Part shown: positions 1 through 8,769 of the stretch, in pieces
Position numbering within the stretch: the first letter of the stretch is position 1
Layout of the letters: each line of letters opens with the position of its first letter
NCBI GenBank assembly: GCA_017380955.1
Contig: JAFOCZ010000158.1
Location: forward strand, 1-14,520
Direction: 5' to 3'
DNA: 14,520 bases
Source of the DNA: Alistipes sp.
GTDB taxonomy: Bacteria > Bacteroidota > Bacteroidia > Bacteroidales > Rikenellaceae
Made by a program: the position numbers and the translations under genes
The notes under the pieces: generated by a model
What the model saw: only the letters and a program-made list of their open reading frames with translations
What the model was told of the DNA's origin: nothing
The model's database searches: none

Positions 1-551
1 ACGTCGAAGGTCTGTGGGAAGATATTCTCATCCACGAAGAGTTGGTTGCGACCCTGCTTAACAGCATCACGCGAGCGCAATGCATACATCATAAGCATAG
101 CCTCGGCAGTTGCTGTAGCCTCATCCAGGAGTGAGCAGTTGGCAACCTCCATACCTGTGAGCGAGAGGATAGCGGTCTGGTAGTTGAGCAATGCCTCCAA
201 ACGACCCTGTGAGATCTCTGCCTGATATGGTGTGTATGATGTGTACCACGCTGGATTCTCGAATACGTTGCGTGATACTACGGCAGGCACTACGTTAGGG
301 TAGTAACCCATACCGATGAACGAACGGAAGGTGCGATTCTTGGCTGCGAGTTCTGCGATGTGTGAGGCATACTCATACTCGCTCATCGCTGCTGGCAAAT
401 CCAAATCCTTCTTGAGACGGATATTCTGTGGGATAACCTGCTGCAAAAGTTCCTCAACAGACTCCACGCCAATTGTGGCGAGCATCTGCTGCAAATCCTC
501 CTTAGAGTTGAGACCTGTGTGGCGGTCTACAAAGTTGTCAAAGATTTTCAT
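1..551 (-). CDS. gcvP: Glycine dehydrogenase (decarboxylating), GcvP P-protein, N-terminal part
   Basis: P-protein of the glycine cleavage system. It is a PLP enzyme that decarboxylates glycine and passes the aminomethyl group to the lipoyl H-protein in the cytosol. Only the first 183 codons are in the window; the rest, including the PLP lysine of the C-terminal half, lies beyond the left edge. The start at 551 gives MKIFDNFVDRHTG, matching the usual start of this family, in which a short lead is followed by a F-x-x-RH motif. Further in are the family-typical stretches SFIGMGYYPNVVP, NPAWYTSYTPYQAEISQGR and SLLDEATATAEAM. The family is usually about 950 aa, or is split into two subunits; this fragment cannot tell which. 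It lies 72 bp downstream of the nucleoside kinase on the same strand. No TAnnTTTG box is visible in the gap, so co-transcription with the kinase is likely (inference). Confidence 0.95.
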   Translation of the reverse strand, partial: MKIFDNFVDRHTGLNSKEDLQQMLATIGVESVEELLQQVIPQNIRLKKDLDLPAAMSEYEYASHIAELAAKNRTFRSFIGMGYYPNVVPAVVSRNVFENPAWYTSYTPYQAEISQGRLEALLNYQTAILSLTGMEVANCSLLDEATATAEAMLMMYALRSRDAVKQGRNQLFVDENIFPQTFD

Positions 552-623
552 TTTTGTTAAAGGTTTATTTAGTATTAGTTTTAGTTTCGTTATAGTTATA
601 ACTCTTGGTTTTGTGTTTTAGTA
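552..623 (-). promoter_or_regulatory. A-rich, C/A-biased leader between nucleoside kinase and gcvP
   Basis: This 72-bp gap reads on the minus strand as an A-rich, G-poor tract with several ACTAAA units and a tandem TATAAC-TATAAC. There is no Shine-Dalgarno sequence, no TAnnTTTG box and no terminator hairpin. A-rich unstructured upstream regions are known to favour translation initiation in Bacteroidota, so this is probably the translation-enhancing leader of gcvP within a shared transcript. No glycine riboswitch fold is apparent. Confidence 0.35.
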
Positions 624-2306
624 TCAGTATTTGAACGAACTACCTCCGATAAACTCCCTGAGAAGCGATGTTGGTGGTATCTCATCGGGCTCTATAGGTG
701 TGAAGTTCTCCAGTAACTTGAGGATGCGACGTGCCTCGCCATACTCGGGTACAGTGTCGGGTACCTCTCTGAGTAGTGGCTCTGCCAAAGCCTTGAGCAC
801 AGATATCTCGTAGAAGAGCGATGAGTTGAACATCACGTTGGCATTCTCCTGATATGGGAATATGTGCTTCTCCTCGCCACGACGTACCGACGACCACATA
901 GCAAGGGTGCGCAGTGCGTTGTGACCGCGCGAGGCATTATCGCGGATGGTGCGACGCAGGAGACGGTTGTCCGTGGTGGGTATTCGTGAGAAGTTGTCCA
1001 TAGCCACCGATGTGAAGCACGAGATGTATATCTTGAACTTCTTGCCATCGGCAATACCGGGTGTGAGGCGTGGGTTAAGGGCGTGGATACCCTCCATAAT
1101 GAGTATCGAACGGTCGGTCAACTTGAGAGGTTTCTCGTGCCACTGACGCTTGCCGGTGATGAAGTCGTAGCGTGGAATCTCCACACTCTCGCCTGCTGAT
1201 AGGCGCTTCAGGTGGTCGTTTAGCGTTGCAAGGTCTATAGCCTCTAAAGCCTCGAAGTCGGGTTTGCCATCCTCGTCGAGAGGGGTCTTGTCTCTATCCA
1301 CGAAGTAGTCGTCGAGGGCTATGAGCACAGGGTCGTAGCCTCTGACGCGCAACTGCACACCCAGACGCTTCGAGAATGTGGTCTTGCCACTTGACGAAGG
1401 GCCTGAGATGAGTGCCATACGCACACCACGCTCCTCGTTAGCCTCCGCAATCATACGCGCTATGGACGCAATCTTCAACTCGTGGAACGCCTCGGCAATC
1501 TTTATCAACTCCGACGCATCGCCCTCCATAACCCTGCGGTTGAGGTCGCCGATGGTGGGCACACCCATAATATCTATCCAGCGCTGATACTCGTGGAAAA
1601 TCTCGAACATCTTGTCGTGGTTGACCATCGTAGATATCTGCTCGGGGTTGGTACGCGCAGGGAGTGCTACGTAGAAGCCATTGCAGTAGGGCGCTATGTC
1701 GAAGTGGGGAACATAACCTGTTGAGGGTGCTAACACACCGAAGAAGTATCCCGGCATAGTGCCCAGGTGGTTTACGGTGCGGTATAGTTGTGGGCGTGTG
1801 GTGAGCAACGCCACGCGGTCGTCGAAGTCATACGCAGCATACTCCGCAGATACCTCCTCCGAGAGACGCTTGCTGCGTGTTATGGCGATATCCTCCTTTA
1901 CGATGGCTGCCATACGCTCCTTGAGCAGTGCGGTATCCTCCACGCTCAGGGGTTTGCGGTCGTCGAACTCGGCATAGAAGCCGTTGCCCAACGAGTGGCG
2001 GATGCGTAACTTACGCCCGGGGAACACCTCCAACGATGCTCGCTGCATAACAAACGACAGTGTGCGCTGATATACGCGGTAGCCCTCGAAGTCTCTGAGG
2101 TCGAGGAACTCCACGGTGATAGGTTTGCAGATGCGGTAGTTGAGGTATTTGTAGGCGTTGTTGACCCTCGCAACGAGGAATGGATATGGCTGCACGATAT
2201 CTGTCTTTTGCAATACCTCCAAAAGAGTAGTACCCATCTCAACGTTTAGTGTTGAGGTGTTGTTCAATAACCGAAGTTCTATAAGGTGAGCCATATCATC
2301 AAACAT
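624..2306 (-). CDS. Nucleoside (uridine-type) kinase with N-terminal TGS and ThrRS-like SAD domains
   Basis: A 560-aa cytosolic kinase of the uridine kinase/phosphoribulokinase P-loop family, expected to phosphorylate a nucleoside in salvage. Domains in order are: a TGS-like domain at about residues 8-70; a threonyl-tRNA synthetase SAD-like region at about 90-250, with HSLGNGFYAEF at 104-114 resembling the synthetase second additional domain; and the kinase domain from about 295 to 500. The Walker A motif GPSSSGKTT is at 302-310, followed by the acidic LDDYF at 331-335, where uridine kinases carry their catalytic aspartate. No aminoacylation core is present, so this is not a synthetase. The ATG at 2306 is preferred over the in-frame ATG at 2294 because it lies about 15 nt behind a -7-like box. 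The architecture recurs in Bacteroidota and Firmicutes, usually annotated simply as nucleoside kinase or uridine kinase. What the TGS/SAD part does is not known to me. It is divergent from the metallophosphatase gene and upstream of gcvP. Confidence 0.9.
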   Translation of the reverse strand: MFDDMAHLIELRLLNNTSTLNVEMGTTLLEVLQKTDIVQPYPFLVARVNNAYKYLNYRICKPITVEFLDLRDFEGYRVYQRTLSFVMQRASLEVFPGRKLRIRHSLGNGFYAEFDDRKPLSVEDTALLKERMAAIVKEDIAITRSKRLSEEVSAEYAAYDFDDRVALLTTRPQLYRTVNHLGTMPGYFFGVLAPSTGYVPHFDIAPYCNGFYVALPARTNPEQISTMVNHDKMFEIFHEYQRWIDIMGVPTIGDLNRRVMEGDASELIKIAEAFHELKIASIARMIAEANEERGVRMALISGPSSSGKTTFSKRLGVQLRVRGYDPVLIALDDYFVDRDKTPLDEDGKPDFEALEAIDLATLNDHLKRLSAGESVEIPRYDFITGKRQWHEKPLKLTDRSILIMEGIHALNPRLTPGIADGKKFKIYISCFTSVAMDNFSRIPTTDNRLLRRTIRDNASRGHNALRTLAMWSSVRRGEEKHIFPYQENANVMFNSSLFYEISVLKALAEPLLREVPDTVPEYGEARRILKLLENFTPIEPDEIPPTSLLREFIGGSSFKY

Positions 2307-2323
2307 TTTTAATTAATGGTGTG

Positions 2324-2331
2324 TAAAGATA
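2324..2331 (-). promoter_or_regulatory. Probable -7 box of the nucleoside kinase promoter
   Basis: On the minus strand this reads TATCTTTA, one base off the Bacteroidota TAnnTTTG box. Transcription would start near 2320, giving a leader of about 14 nt before the ATG at 2306. No clear TTG -33 element lies 19-21 bp upstream, so the call is moderate. Confidence 0.4.
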
Positions 2332-2342
2332 GTAAATTTTTG

Positions 2343-2350
2343 TAAATTTG
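2343..2350 (+). promoter_or_regulatory. Probable -7 box for metallophosphatase-rnhB operon
   Basis: TAAATTTG matches TAnnTTTG and ends 21 bp before the ATG at 2372. The surrounding 65-bp intergenic DNA is strongly AT-rich and would hold both divergent promoters. No TTG is found at the ideal -33 distance, which lowers confidence. Confidence 0.4.
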
Positions 2351-2371
2351 TAACCATAAATATGACAACTT

Positions 2372-3838
2372 ATGCGAAAACTTATTATTTTTTCCACATT
2401 ATTACTCCTTAGCGCCGTTGTGGGTTGTATGCCCAAGAGTAGCGAGGATGGTCACTTGTATATAATCTCTACCAACGATGTGCACGCCACGATAGATGCT
2501 CTGCCACGTCTCGCAACCCTCGTTGCGGTATATGAGGAGCGCGGTGAGGTGCTCCTTGTGGACTCTGGCGACAGGGTGTCGGGTAATGCATATGTCGACG
2601 ATGCTGCTGAGCCTGGTGTGCCCCTTATTGAGATTATGAACGATATGGGATATGATGTTGCAACGCTCGGTAACCACGAGTTCGACAAGGGCTCTCAGGT
2701 GCTCGATGCGATGATTGATGCTGCGGAGTTCGATGTGGTGTGCGCCAATGTCACCGCCAAGAGTGGTGCGAAGCAGCCTCTGCACTATACCGTAATTGAG
2801 AAGATGGGTGTCGAGATAGGTGTTGTGGGCGTTGTGGATACCGACAATGGTGGCTTCCCGTTGGGTGGCAAGAAGGCGTATGAGAACTACGACTTCACAT
2901 CGGATGTGGAGACTGCATATGAGGTGTGTGGCGTGGTGGCACAGAAGTGTGACTTTGTGGTGCTGTTGTCGCATATGGGATGGCAGAGCGACAGGCGCTT
3001 GGCAGAGAGTGGCGTGGCGTGTCAGTGGATTGCCGGAGGTCATAGCCACGACTTGAAGAATGAGGATGTTTGCGGTGTGCATATCTCCCAAAACGTCAAG
3101 AATATACGCTATGCTATGGTTGCGGATTTGGAGATTGTCGGAGGCGCTATTGTCAGCGTCGCGTACAACCAGGTAAACCTCTCGGACGTAGAGCCTGATT
3201 GCCGTTTTGTGGAGCGTGTTGAGGTTCTCAAGGCGAGCGATAAGGAGTTGAATAGTGTTGTGGGTTACGCCACCGCCGCAGCGACAAAGGAGGGTGTTGC
3301 GAACTTCACGATAGCATCTCTTGCTGGCTACCCATACGAGGATGGTTTCGTGCCCGAGGTTACCTTCTACCACTATGGAGGCATACGCCTCGATGGCTTC
3401 GCGGAGGGTGATGTCATCCGTGCCGAGATTCTCAACAACGACCCATTCCAGTCAACAATATACATAGGCACTATGACTACGCAGCAGATGCGTGACTTTA
3501 TACTCCGCAAGTATAACAAAGGCAGTGCGGAGAATCCCGATAAGGAGTCACACTACCCATACTTCCGCTCCGATGCTCCGTATGCCATAATCCTTGGTGA
3601 TGAGCCTGCGGAGGTGCCCGATGCCGTAGATGTGGTGTTTGAGTTGCAGGAGGGTGAGTATCGTGTTGCTATGTGTAACTATATCGCTGAGAACTACATA
3701 GATAGCGCCATAGTAGCACGTCAACTACGACCTACTGACATCAGTGTGCGAAGTGCTATGCTGCGATATATGAACTCGTTTGGTGCGGAGGGCTATACTC
3801 CCGATAACGCGTGCCGACAGAGTGAGGTGAAACGCTAA
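2372..3838 (+). CDS. Lipoprotein 5'-nucleotidase / metallophosphatase (UshA-like)
   Basis: A 488-aa exported two-metal phosphoesterase of the 5'-nucleotidase (UshA/CpdB-like) family. It has a lipoprotein signal peptide with the lipobox VVGC, so the mature protein starts at lipidated Cys19. The N-terminal metallophosphatase domain (about 28-270) has all expected metal ligands: TNDVH (D36, H38), DSGD (D67), GNHEFD (N101, H102), SHMGW (H201) and GGHSH (H224, H226). A 5'-nucleotidase C-terminal domain spans about 280-475, with a GGIRLDGFAEGDV substrate-site motif. Probable role: dephosphorylating extracellular or periplasmic nucleotides for salvage; the substrate cannot be read from sequence. I recall that some Bacteroidota carry the two halves as separate genes; here they are one chain. 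It is divergent from the nucleoside kinase, which could phosphorylate a released nucleoside after import (inference). rnhB follows after 12 bp. Confidence 0.9.
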   Translation: MRKLIIFSTLLLLSAVVGCMPKSSEDGHLYIISTNDVHATIDALPRLATLVAVYEERGEVLLVDSGDRVSGNAYVDDAAEPGVPLIEIMNDMGYDVATLGNHEFDKGSQVLDAMIDAAEFDVVCANVTAKSGAKQPLHYTVIEKMGVEIGVVGVVDTDNGGFPLGGKKAYENYDFTSDVETAYEVCGVVAQKCDFVVLLSHMGWQSDRRLAESGVACQWIAGGHSHDLKNEDVCGVHISQNVKNIRYAMVADLEIVGGAIVSVAYNQVNLSDVEPDCRFVERVEVLKASDKELNSVVGYATAAATKEGVANFTIASLAGYPYEDGFVPEVTFYHYGGIRLDGFAEGDVIRAEILNNDPFQSTIYIGTMTTQQMRDFILRKYNKGSAENPDKESHYPYFRSDAPYAIILGDEPAEVPDAVDVVFELQEGEYRVAMCNYIAENYIDSAIVARQLRPTDISVRSAMLRYMNSFGAEGYTPDNACRQSEVKR

Positions 3839-3850
3839 CTTAGTTGTGTT

Positions 3851-4447
3851 ATGCTCGAAAATTGTTATCAATATGACCTTATAGAGGCAGGTTGTGACGA
3901 GGCTGGTCGTGGATGCCTCGCAGGGTCGGTATTTGCCGCAGCGGTGGTACTTCCCAAGGATTTTCACCATCCGCTCCTCAACGACTCCAAGCAGATGACT
4001 GAGCGTCGTCGTGAGCAACTGCGCAGCATCATCGAGCGTGAGGCTGTGGCGTGGTATGTGGCGGAGGTTACGGCTGAGCGTATAGACCAAATAAATATCC
4101 TTAACGCATCTATCGAAGGTATGAATATCGCACTGCGCAACCTCACAACGCCCGCGGAGTTTGCGGTGATAGATGGTAATAAGTTTCACACCGATCTGGC
4201 AATACCCTGGCGCACAATAGTTAAGGGTGATGGCAAGTATGCCAACATAGCAGCGGCATCGGTGCTTGCCAAGACACATCGCGATGAGTATATGATGCGC
4301 CTGGCGGAGGAGTATCCTATGTATGGCTGGGCGAAGAACAAGGGATATCCCACACGCGAGCATCGTCTTGCGGTCAGGGAGTATGGTCTCTCGCCATATC
4401 ATCGACTCACGTTCAACAGTTCCCCCGAACAATTAGAACTCTTTTAG
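3851..4447 (+). CDS. rnhB: Ribonuclease HII
   Basis: A 198-aa cytosolic endonuclease that cuts the RNA strand of RNA/DNA hybrids and incises at single misincorporated ribonucleotides. The full catalytic set is visible: GCDEAGRG (D16, E17), DGN (D108) and KGDGKYANIAAASVLAK (D127). NDSKQ at 44-48 and GWAKNKGYPT near 150 are also typical of the family. Length is normal (about 200 aa). The ATG at 3851 puts DEAGRG at its usual distance from the N-terminus. It starts 12 bp after the nucleotidase stop with no promoter box between, so it is most likely the second gene of that operon. It ends 13 bp before a hairpin terminator. Confidence 0.96.
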   Translation: MLENCYQYDLIEAGCDEAGRGCLAGSVFAAAVVLPKDFHHPLLNDSKQMTERRREQLRSIIEREAVAWYVAEVTAERIDQINILNASIEGMNIALRNLTTPAEFAVIDGNKFHTDLAIPWRTIVKGDGKYANIAAASVLAKTHRDEYMMRLAEEYPMYGWAKNKGYPTREHRLAVREYGLSPYHRLTFNSSPEQLELF

Positions 4448-4460
4448 ATAAGCAACAAAA

Positions 4461-4491
4461 AAATACCCGAGCCTTAGTGACTCGGGTATTT
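4461..4491. terminator. Bidirectional rho-independent terminator between rnhB and the glycogen gene
   Basis: A perfect 11-bp inverted repeat (AAATACCCGAG / CTCGGGTATTT) with a 9-nt loop sits between two convergent genes. On the minus strand a run of Ts follows the stem (the A-tract at 4457-4463 read in reverse), the stronger polarity, ending the 1414-codon gene. On the plus strand it ends in TATTT and would stop the nucleotidase-rnhB operon. Confidence 0.85.
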
Positions 4492-4508
4492 CATTATCGT
4501 AGTTGGGG

Positions 4509-7500
4509 TTATGCCCACTTAACGAGAGCGAAGTCCATACGGTGCTCCAACTTGTCGTTAGATGGGAAGATACGCAACGCAACGTCGAACATACCTGTGT
4601 GCTCAGGAGCATAGTCCAAAGCCAGAGTTACGGTGTTCTCGTCCGAAGCGACAACCTCCAAGCGGCGTGTCTCAACAACATTTGCTGCCTGACCAGCCTC
4701 AATCTGTGTAGCCACAACGAGTTCTGCACCGAGATCCTCCTTGCTCAAACCAGCGAGTGAGAGGGTGAGTTCGAAGTGGTACTTCTTACCAACGTACATT
4801 GCCTCGTTGTTGATCTCAGCACGCTTAACGTCGAGAATCTCGATGTTGTCCCACGCTGCTGAAACCTTACGCTTCCACGCTGCAATCTCACGAGCCATAA
4901 GGTAGTTGTTCTCAACGATGATACCCTTACGCTCAGCCAACTTGTTGTAGAAACGCTCCTCGTAGTCGATAAGTTGACGGTTCATTGTGAAGTTTGAAGC
5001 GATGTCGGCAACACACTTCTTAACAGCGTTAACCCAGCGGTGTGGTACGCCATCCTCAGCACGGTCGTAGTACAATGGTACGATCTGCTCCTCGATAGTG
5101 TTGTAGATCATCTCGGCGTCGAGTTCATCCTGGAAACGCTGGTCGGCGTAGGTGCGCTCCATAGGCAACATCCAGCCAGCGCCCTCCTTGTAACCCTCAA
5201 CCCACCATCCGTCGAGGACTGAGAACTGCATAACACCGTTCATAACACACTTCTCACCCGAAGTACCCGAAGCCTCCAAAGGACGTGTAGGAGTGTTCAA
5301 CCATACGTCAACACCCTGTACCATACGGCGTGCCAACTCCATATCGTAGTTCTGCAAGAAGACAATCTTACCTACGAACTCTGGCATTGCCGATACCTCC
5401 ACGATACGCTTGATGAGGTCCTGACCTGGCTTGTCATTTGGATGAGCCTTACCTGCGAAGATGAACTGCACAGGACGCTCCTTGTTGTTTACCAATGCTG
5501 ACAAACGCTCGAGGTTTGTGAAGAGCAAGTATGCACGCTTGTAAGTAGCGAAACGACGTGCGAAACCGATAGTAAGCACATCAGGCTTGATGCTCTCAAC
5601 AACCTGTACCATCTGGCGTGGCGACTGAAGACGTACCTGTGTAGGGTCGCTATAGCGCTTGCGGATAGTCTTGATAAGGCGGTTCTTGAGGAACATACGC
5701 TCCTGCCACAACTCGTTATCGTCGATCTTGTGAACGTTCTGCCACTCAGGGATGTTATATGTGTGACCTGTGAAGGCGTCACCGAAATACTTGGCGTAGA
5801 GGCGACGAAGGTTTGACGCTACCCACGTTGGGAAGTGTACACCGTTGGTTACGTAGCCGATGTGCAACTCATTCTTGAAGTAGCCTGGCCACATATTACC
5901 GAGAATCTCCTTAGAAACCTCGCCGTGCAACCACGACACACCGTTAACCTCCTGTGAGAGGTTACAAGCGAGTACCGACATCGAGAACTTCTCGTTAGGG
6001 TCGTTAGGGTTAGTCTTACCCAAGTTGATGAACTGATCCCAGGTGATGCCCAATACGTCAGGGTAGTGTGACATATACTGACGAATCATAGACTCAGGGA
6101 ACGCATCGTGACCTGCTGGCACTGGTGTGTGTGTTGTGAAGAGCGATGAAGAGCGAACAACCTCCATAGCCTCAGAGAATGACAAGTGCTTCTTAGAGAT
6201 GAGGTTGCGGATACGCTCAAGACCGATAAACGCAGCGTGACCCTCGTTGCAGTGGTATACCTGCTGCTTGATGCCCATCTTCACGAGGGCACGGATACCA
6301 CCGATGCCGAGCAACATCTCCTGCTTCAAGCGGTTCTCCCAATCGCCACCATAGAGGTGGTATGTAATCTGACGATCCTCCTCGAGGTTAGCCTCGTAGT
6401 CAGCATCCAACAAGTAGAGGTCTGTGCGACCTACTGCGCACTTCCAAACACGTGCCGAGAGGGTACGACCTGGGAGTGCTACCTGTGTGGTAATCCAGTT
6501 GCCAAACTCGTCACGAACAGGCGAGATAGGCAACTTGAAGAAGTTCTGTGCCTCGTATGTAGCCTCCTGAGCACCCTGTGCCGAGAGACGCTGTGTGAAG
6601 TAACCGTAGCGGTACAACAAACCTACAGCAACCATACCTACGTTGCGGTCAGAAGCCTCCTTGAGGTAGTCACCAGCCAAGATACCAAGACCACCAGAGT
6701 AAATCTTGAGTGTAGAGTGCAAACCATACTCCATAGAGAAGTATGCAACCTTTGCGTGCTCAGGTGCTGGCTTCTCGCTCATATATGCTGTGAACTCAGC
6801 GTATACAGCGTCCATACGCTTCAGGAAATCAGCGTCGGCGCACAACTCCTCGCAACGTGTTGCAGAGAGTTTATCCAACAACACGATAGGGTTGCGGTCT
6901 ACCTTTACCCAGAGTTCCTCGTCTACAGACTCGAACAGGTCGCGAGCAGCAACAGTCCAGCACCACCACAAGTTGCGTGACAACTCCTCGAGTGGCTTAA
7001 GGCGCTCAGGGATGCTCTTCTCGACCATAAGACGGTGCCAAGATGGGCGGTTAGAGGTCAACTGCTGGCGTACGAAGTTAATCTGCTCGCCACGGCTACC
7101 ACCGTCGATAAGTACACGGTTGGTGCGTGCTACAGAGTTATCCATAGCCTCCTCGTATGCCTGCTTGTACTCGTTGAAGAGTTTGCTCCATAGTGCTGTG
7201 TTCGATACCTCGATGGCTGCCTCACGGCTCTTTGCCAACGCTGCAGCGTCCATAGCCAAGTAGCGCTTGATAACCTCGGTGATGTGGAACACTACCTCGC
7301 GCTCGTTGTAGTCGTCGCGGCGGATGATATCCACAGCCTCGTGGTTAGCCAACTTTGCAACCCACATACCGAAACCTGCGAGGGTTGTGGTAACTGTAGG
7401 AACGCCATATGCTACAGACTCGAGTGGTGTGTAGCCCCAAGGCTCGTAGTATGATGCGAATACTGTGAGGTCGAAACCTGCGAGCATCTCATAGTATGAA

Positions 7501-8753
7501 ATGTTGAATAGGCCGTCGTTGCCGTTGAGGTATGTAGGCACGAAGAGCACCTTAACGCGTGATGCGTTTGTAGAAAGGATGCTGCCCTCGATGCTCTGCG
7601 ACACCTGATCCCACGCCTCTGCCTCGAGACGGTGTGTGAGGTAGCGCTTCTGTGATGGGTCGATAGCGTTGTTGCTGTCAGCGAGGTGCTTAACGAGGTC
7701 CTCACGAACACCGTTGATGCCTGCTGGCACTGCTACGATAGCCAATACGTCGCGGTTGAGGTTTGATGTAGCCAACTGCTTCAACGACTCGAGGTATACG
7801 TCGATACCCTTGTTGCGGTACTCATAGCGGCCACTTGTGCCTACGATGAGGGTGTCATCCGCGAAGTTGTAACCCCACGCTGCTGAGGCAACCTCCAACA
7901 TCTTCTTGCGTGCTGCGTTGCGCTGTGCCTCCAAAGCCTTGCCCTGTGGTACGAAGCCATTCTCGAAGCCGTTAGGTGTTACGCGTGTTACCTCGCGACC
8001 GAGCAAATACTTACACTCGTTAGCAGTGATGTCGCTAACTGTGAGGAAAGCATCTGCAGCCGATGCCGCAGCCTTCTCCAAAGAGTGCTTTGCCATAACG
8101 TGGAACTGACGTGCCAACTCGTCGGCGTTGAACTTGTGAAGGTCGTTGTAGAGAGGCAGACGGTTGCCAGCGATGCAGCGACCCATAACTGTAGCGTGTG
8201 TAGAGAACACTGTTGCTACGTAAGGAGCCTTGTCGCGGAGGTAGAGAGCACCGGCTGATGCCATCCACTCGTGGAAGTGTGCTACGACCTTCTGATTCTC
8301 AGTTGCGAACTGCTCGGCGAAAGATGCGATAACCACACCTGCTGCGTGACCAAACAATACTGGCTCGATGTAGTCCCACTGACCCTCGAGCGAATCTACG
8401 TTGTATGACTGCCACAACTGTGCAAGAATCTCATCCTTCTCGCGGATGAACGACTTGAAGTCGATAAGCACTGCGATAGGGCTACCCTCGATGTTCCAGC
8501 GACCGATGCGCACACGAACACCCTTGGTGTAGAGAGCCTCGCGCCAAGCAGCCAAAAGTGTGTTGTCCTCCTTAAACCCAGGACTCACAGCGTCGAACGA
8601 GAAGTCTGGGCCGATGGTGATGTACTTGTCACCGAGCAACTGCTTCACGAAAGGCGCTTTAGATGCGATGACAGTGTGAATGCCACCCACCTTGTTGCAG
8701 ACCTCCCAACTTACCTCAAACAAGTAGTCAGGAGTCAAATTTAAGTTACTCAT
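4509..8753 (-). CDS. Fused GT3 glycogen synthase and GT35 alpha-glucan phosphorylase
   Basis: A single 1414-aa cytosolic protein joining opposing steps of glycogen metabolism. Residues 1 to about 555 form a GT3 (eukaryote-like) glycogen synthase that extends alpha-1,4 chains from an NDP-glucose. It shows EVCNKVGGIHTV near 17-28, HFHEW at 159-163, STHATVMGR at 184-192, the R309/K315 pair in GRYEYRNKG, and the catalytic-type glutamates E437 (YYEPWG) and E445 (PLES), spaced by 8 as in yeast Gsy2. The arginine cluster used for glucose-6-phosphate control in eukaryotes is not seen. Residues from about 570 to 1270 form a GT35 phosphorylase that releases glucose-1-phosphate. They begin with the DUF3417-like ERLKPLEELSRNLWWCW, contain YHCNEGHAAF, and have the PLP site EASGTSGEK with the Schiff-base lysine at K1168. 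A beta-rich tail of about 130 residues follows. No stop or frameshift separates the halves. A 90-nt structured leader precedes the ATG. Both active sites look intact, but activities are inferred. Confidence 0.93.
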   Translation of the reverse strand: MSNLNLTPDYLFEVSWEVCNKVGGIHTVIASKAPFVKQLLGDKYITIGPDFSFDAVSPGFKEDNTLLAAWREALYTKGVRVRIGRWNIEGSPIAVLIDFKSFIREKDEILAQLWQSYNVDSLEGQWDYIEPVLFGHAAGVVIASFAEQFATENQKVVAHFHEWMASAGALYLRDKAPYVATVFSTHATVMGRCIAGNRLPLYNDLHKFNADELARQFHVMAKHSLEKAAASAADAFLTVSDITANECKYLLGREVTRVTPNGFENGFVPQGKALEAQRNAARKKMLEVASAAWGYNFADDTLIVGTSGRYEYRNKGIDVYLESLKQLATSNLNRDVLAIVAVPAGINGVREDLVKHLADSNNAIDPSQKRYLTHRLEAEAWDQVSQSIEGSILSTNASRVKVLFVPTYLNGNDGLFNISYYEMLAGFDLTVFASYYEPWGYTPLESVAYGVPTVTTTLAGFGMWVAKLANHEAVDIIRRDDYNEREVVFHITEVIKRYLAMDAAALAKSREAAIEVSNTALWSKLFNEYKQAYEEAMDNSVARTNRVLIDGGSRGEQINFVRQQLTSNRPSWHRLMVEKSIPERLKPLEELSRNLWWCWTVAARDLFESVDEELWVKVDRNPIVLLDKLSATRCEELCADADFLKRMDAVYAEFTAYMSEKPAPEHAKVAYFSMEYGLHSTLKIYSGGLGILAGDYLKEASDRNVGMVAVGLLYRYGYFTQRLSAQGAQEATYEAQNFFKLPISPVRDEFGNWITTQVALPGRTLSARVWKCAVGRTDLYLLDADYEANLEEDRQITYHLYGGDWENRLKQEMLLGIGGIRALVKMGIKQQVYHCNEGHAAFIGLERIRNLISKKHLSFSEAMEVVRSSSLFTTHTPVPAGHDAFPESMIRQYMSHYPDVLGITWDQFINLGKTNPNDPNEKFSMSVLACNLSQEVNGVSWLHGEVSKEILGNMWPGYFKNELHIGYVTNGVHFPTWVASNLRRLYAKYFGDAFTGHTYNIPEWQNVHKIDDNELWQERMFLKNRLIKTIRKRYSDPTQVRLQSPRQMVQVVESIKPDVLTIGFARRFATYKRAYLLFTNLERLSALVNNKERPVQFIFAGKAHPNDKPGQDLIKRIVEVSAMPEFVGKIVFLQNYDMELARRMVQGVDVWLNTPTRPLEASGTSGEKCVMNGVMQFSVLDGWWVEGYKEGAGWMLPMERTYADQRFQDELDAEMIYNTIEEQIVPLYYDRAEDGVPHRWVNAVKKCVADIASNFTMNRQLIDYEERFYNKLAERKGIIVENNYLMAREIAAWKRKVSAAWDNIEILDVKRAEINNEAMYVGKKYHFELTLSLAGLSKEDLGAELVVATQIEAGQAANVVETRRLEVVASDENTVTLALDYAPEHTGMFDVALRIFPSNDKLEHRMDFALVKWA

Positions 8754-8769
8754 ATCTGTTTCTGTGAAT

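Noticed and set aside
552..623. Glycine riboswitch ahead of gcvP
   Set aside because: The gap is only 72 bp, A-rich and unstructured, with none of the conserved G-rich glycine aptamer elements.
2402..3373. 323-codon open frame antisense to the metallophosphatase gene
   Set aside because: It lies wholly inside a well-supported gene, its translation is rich in His, Arg, Thr and Leu with no recognisable domain, and it has no promoter. Codon bias of the real gene keeps this frame open.
3725..4432. 235-codon open frame antisense to rnhB
   Set aside because: It covers the catalytic motifs of RNase HII on the other strand and shows no family features.
6186..6980. 264-codon open frame antisense within the phosphorylase half of the fused gene
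   Set aside because: It is Cys/Leu/Thr-rich with no domain and lies entirely over a conserved coding region; it is a shadow frame.
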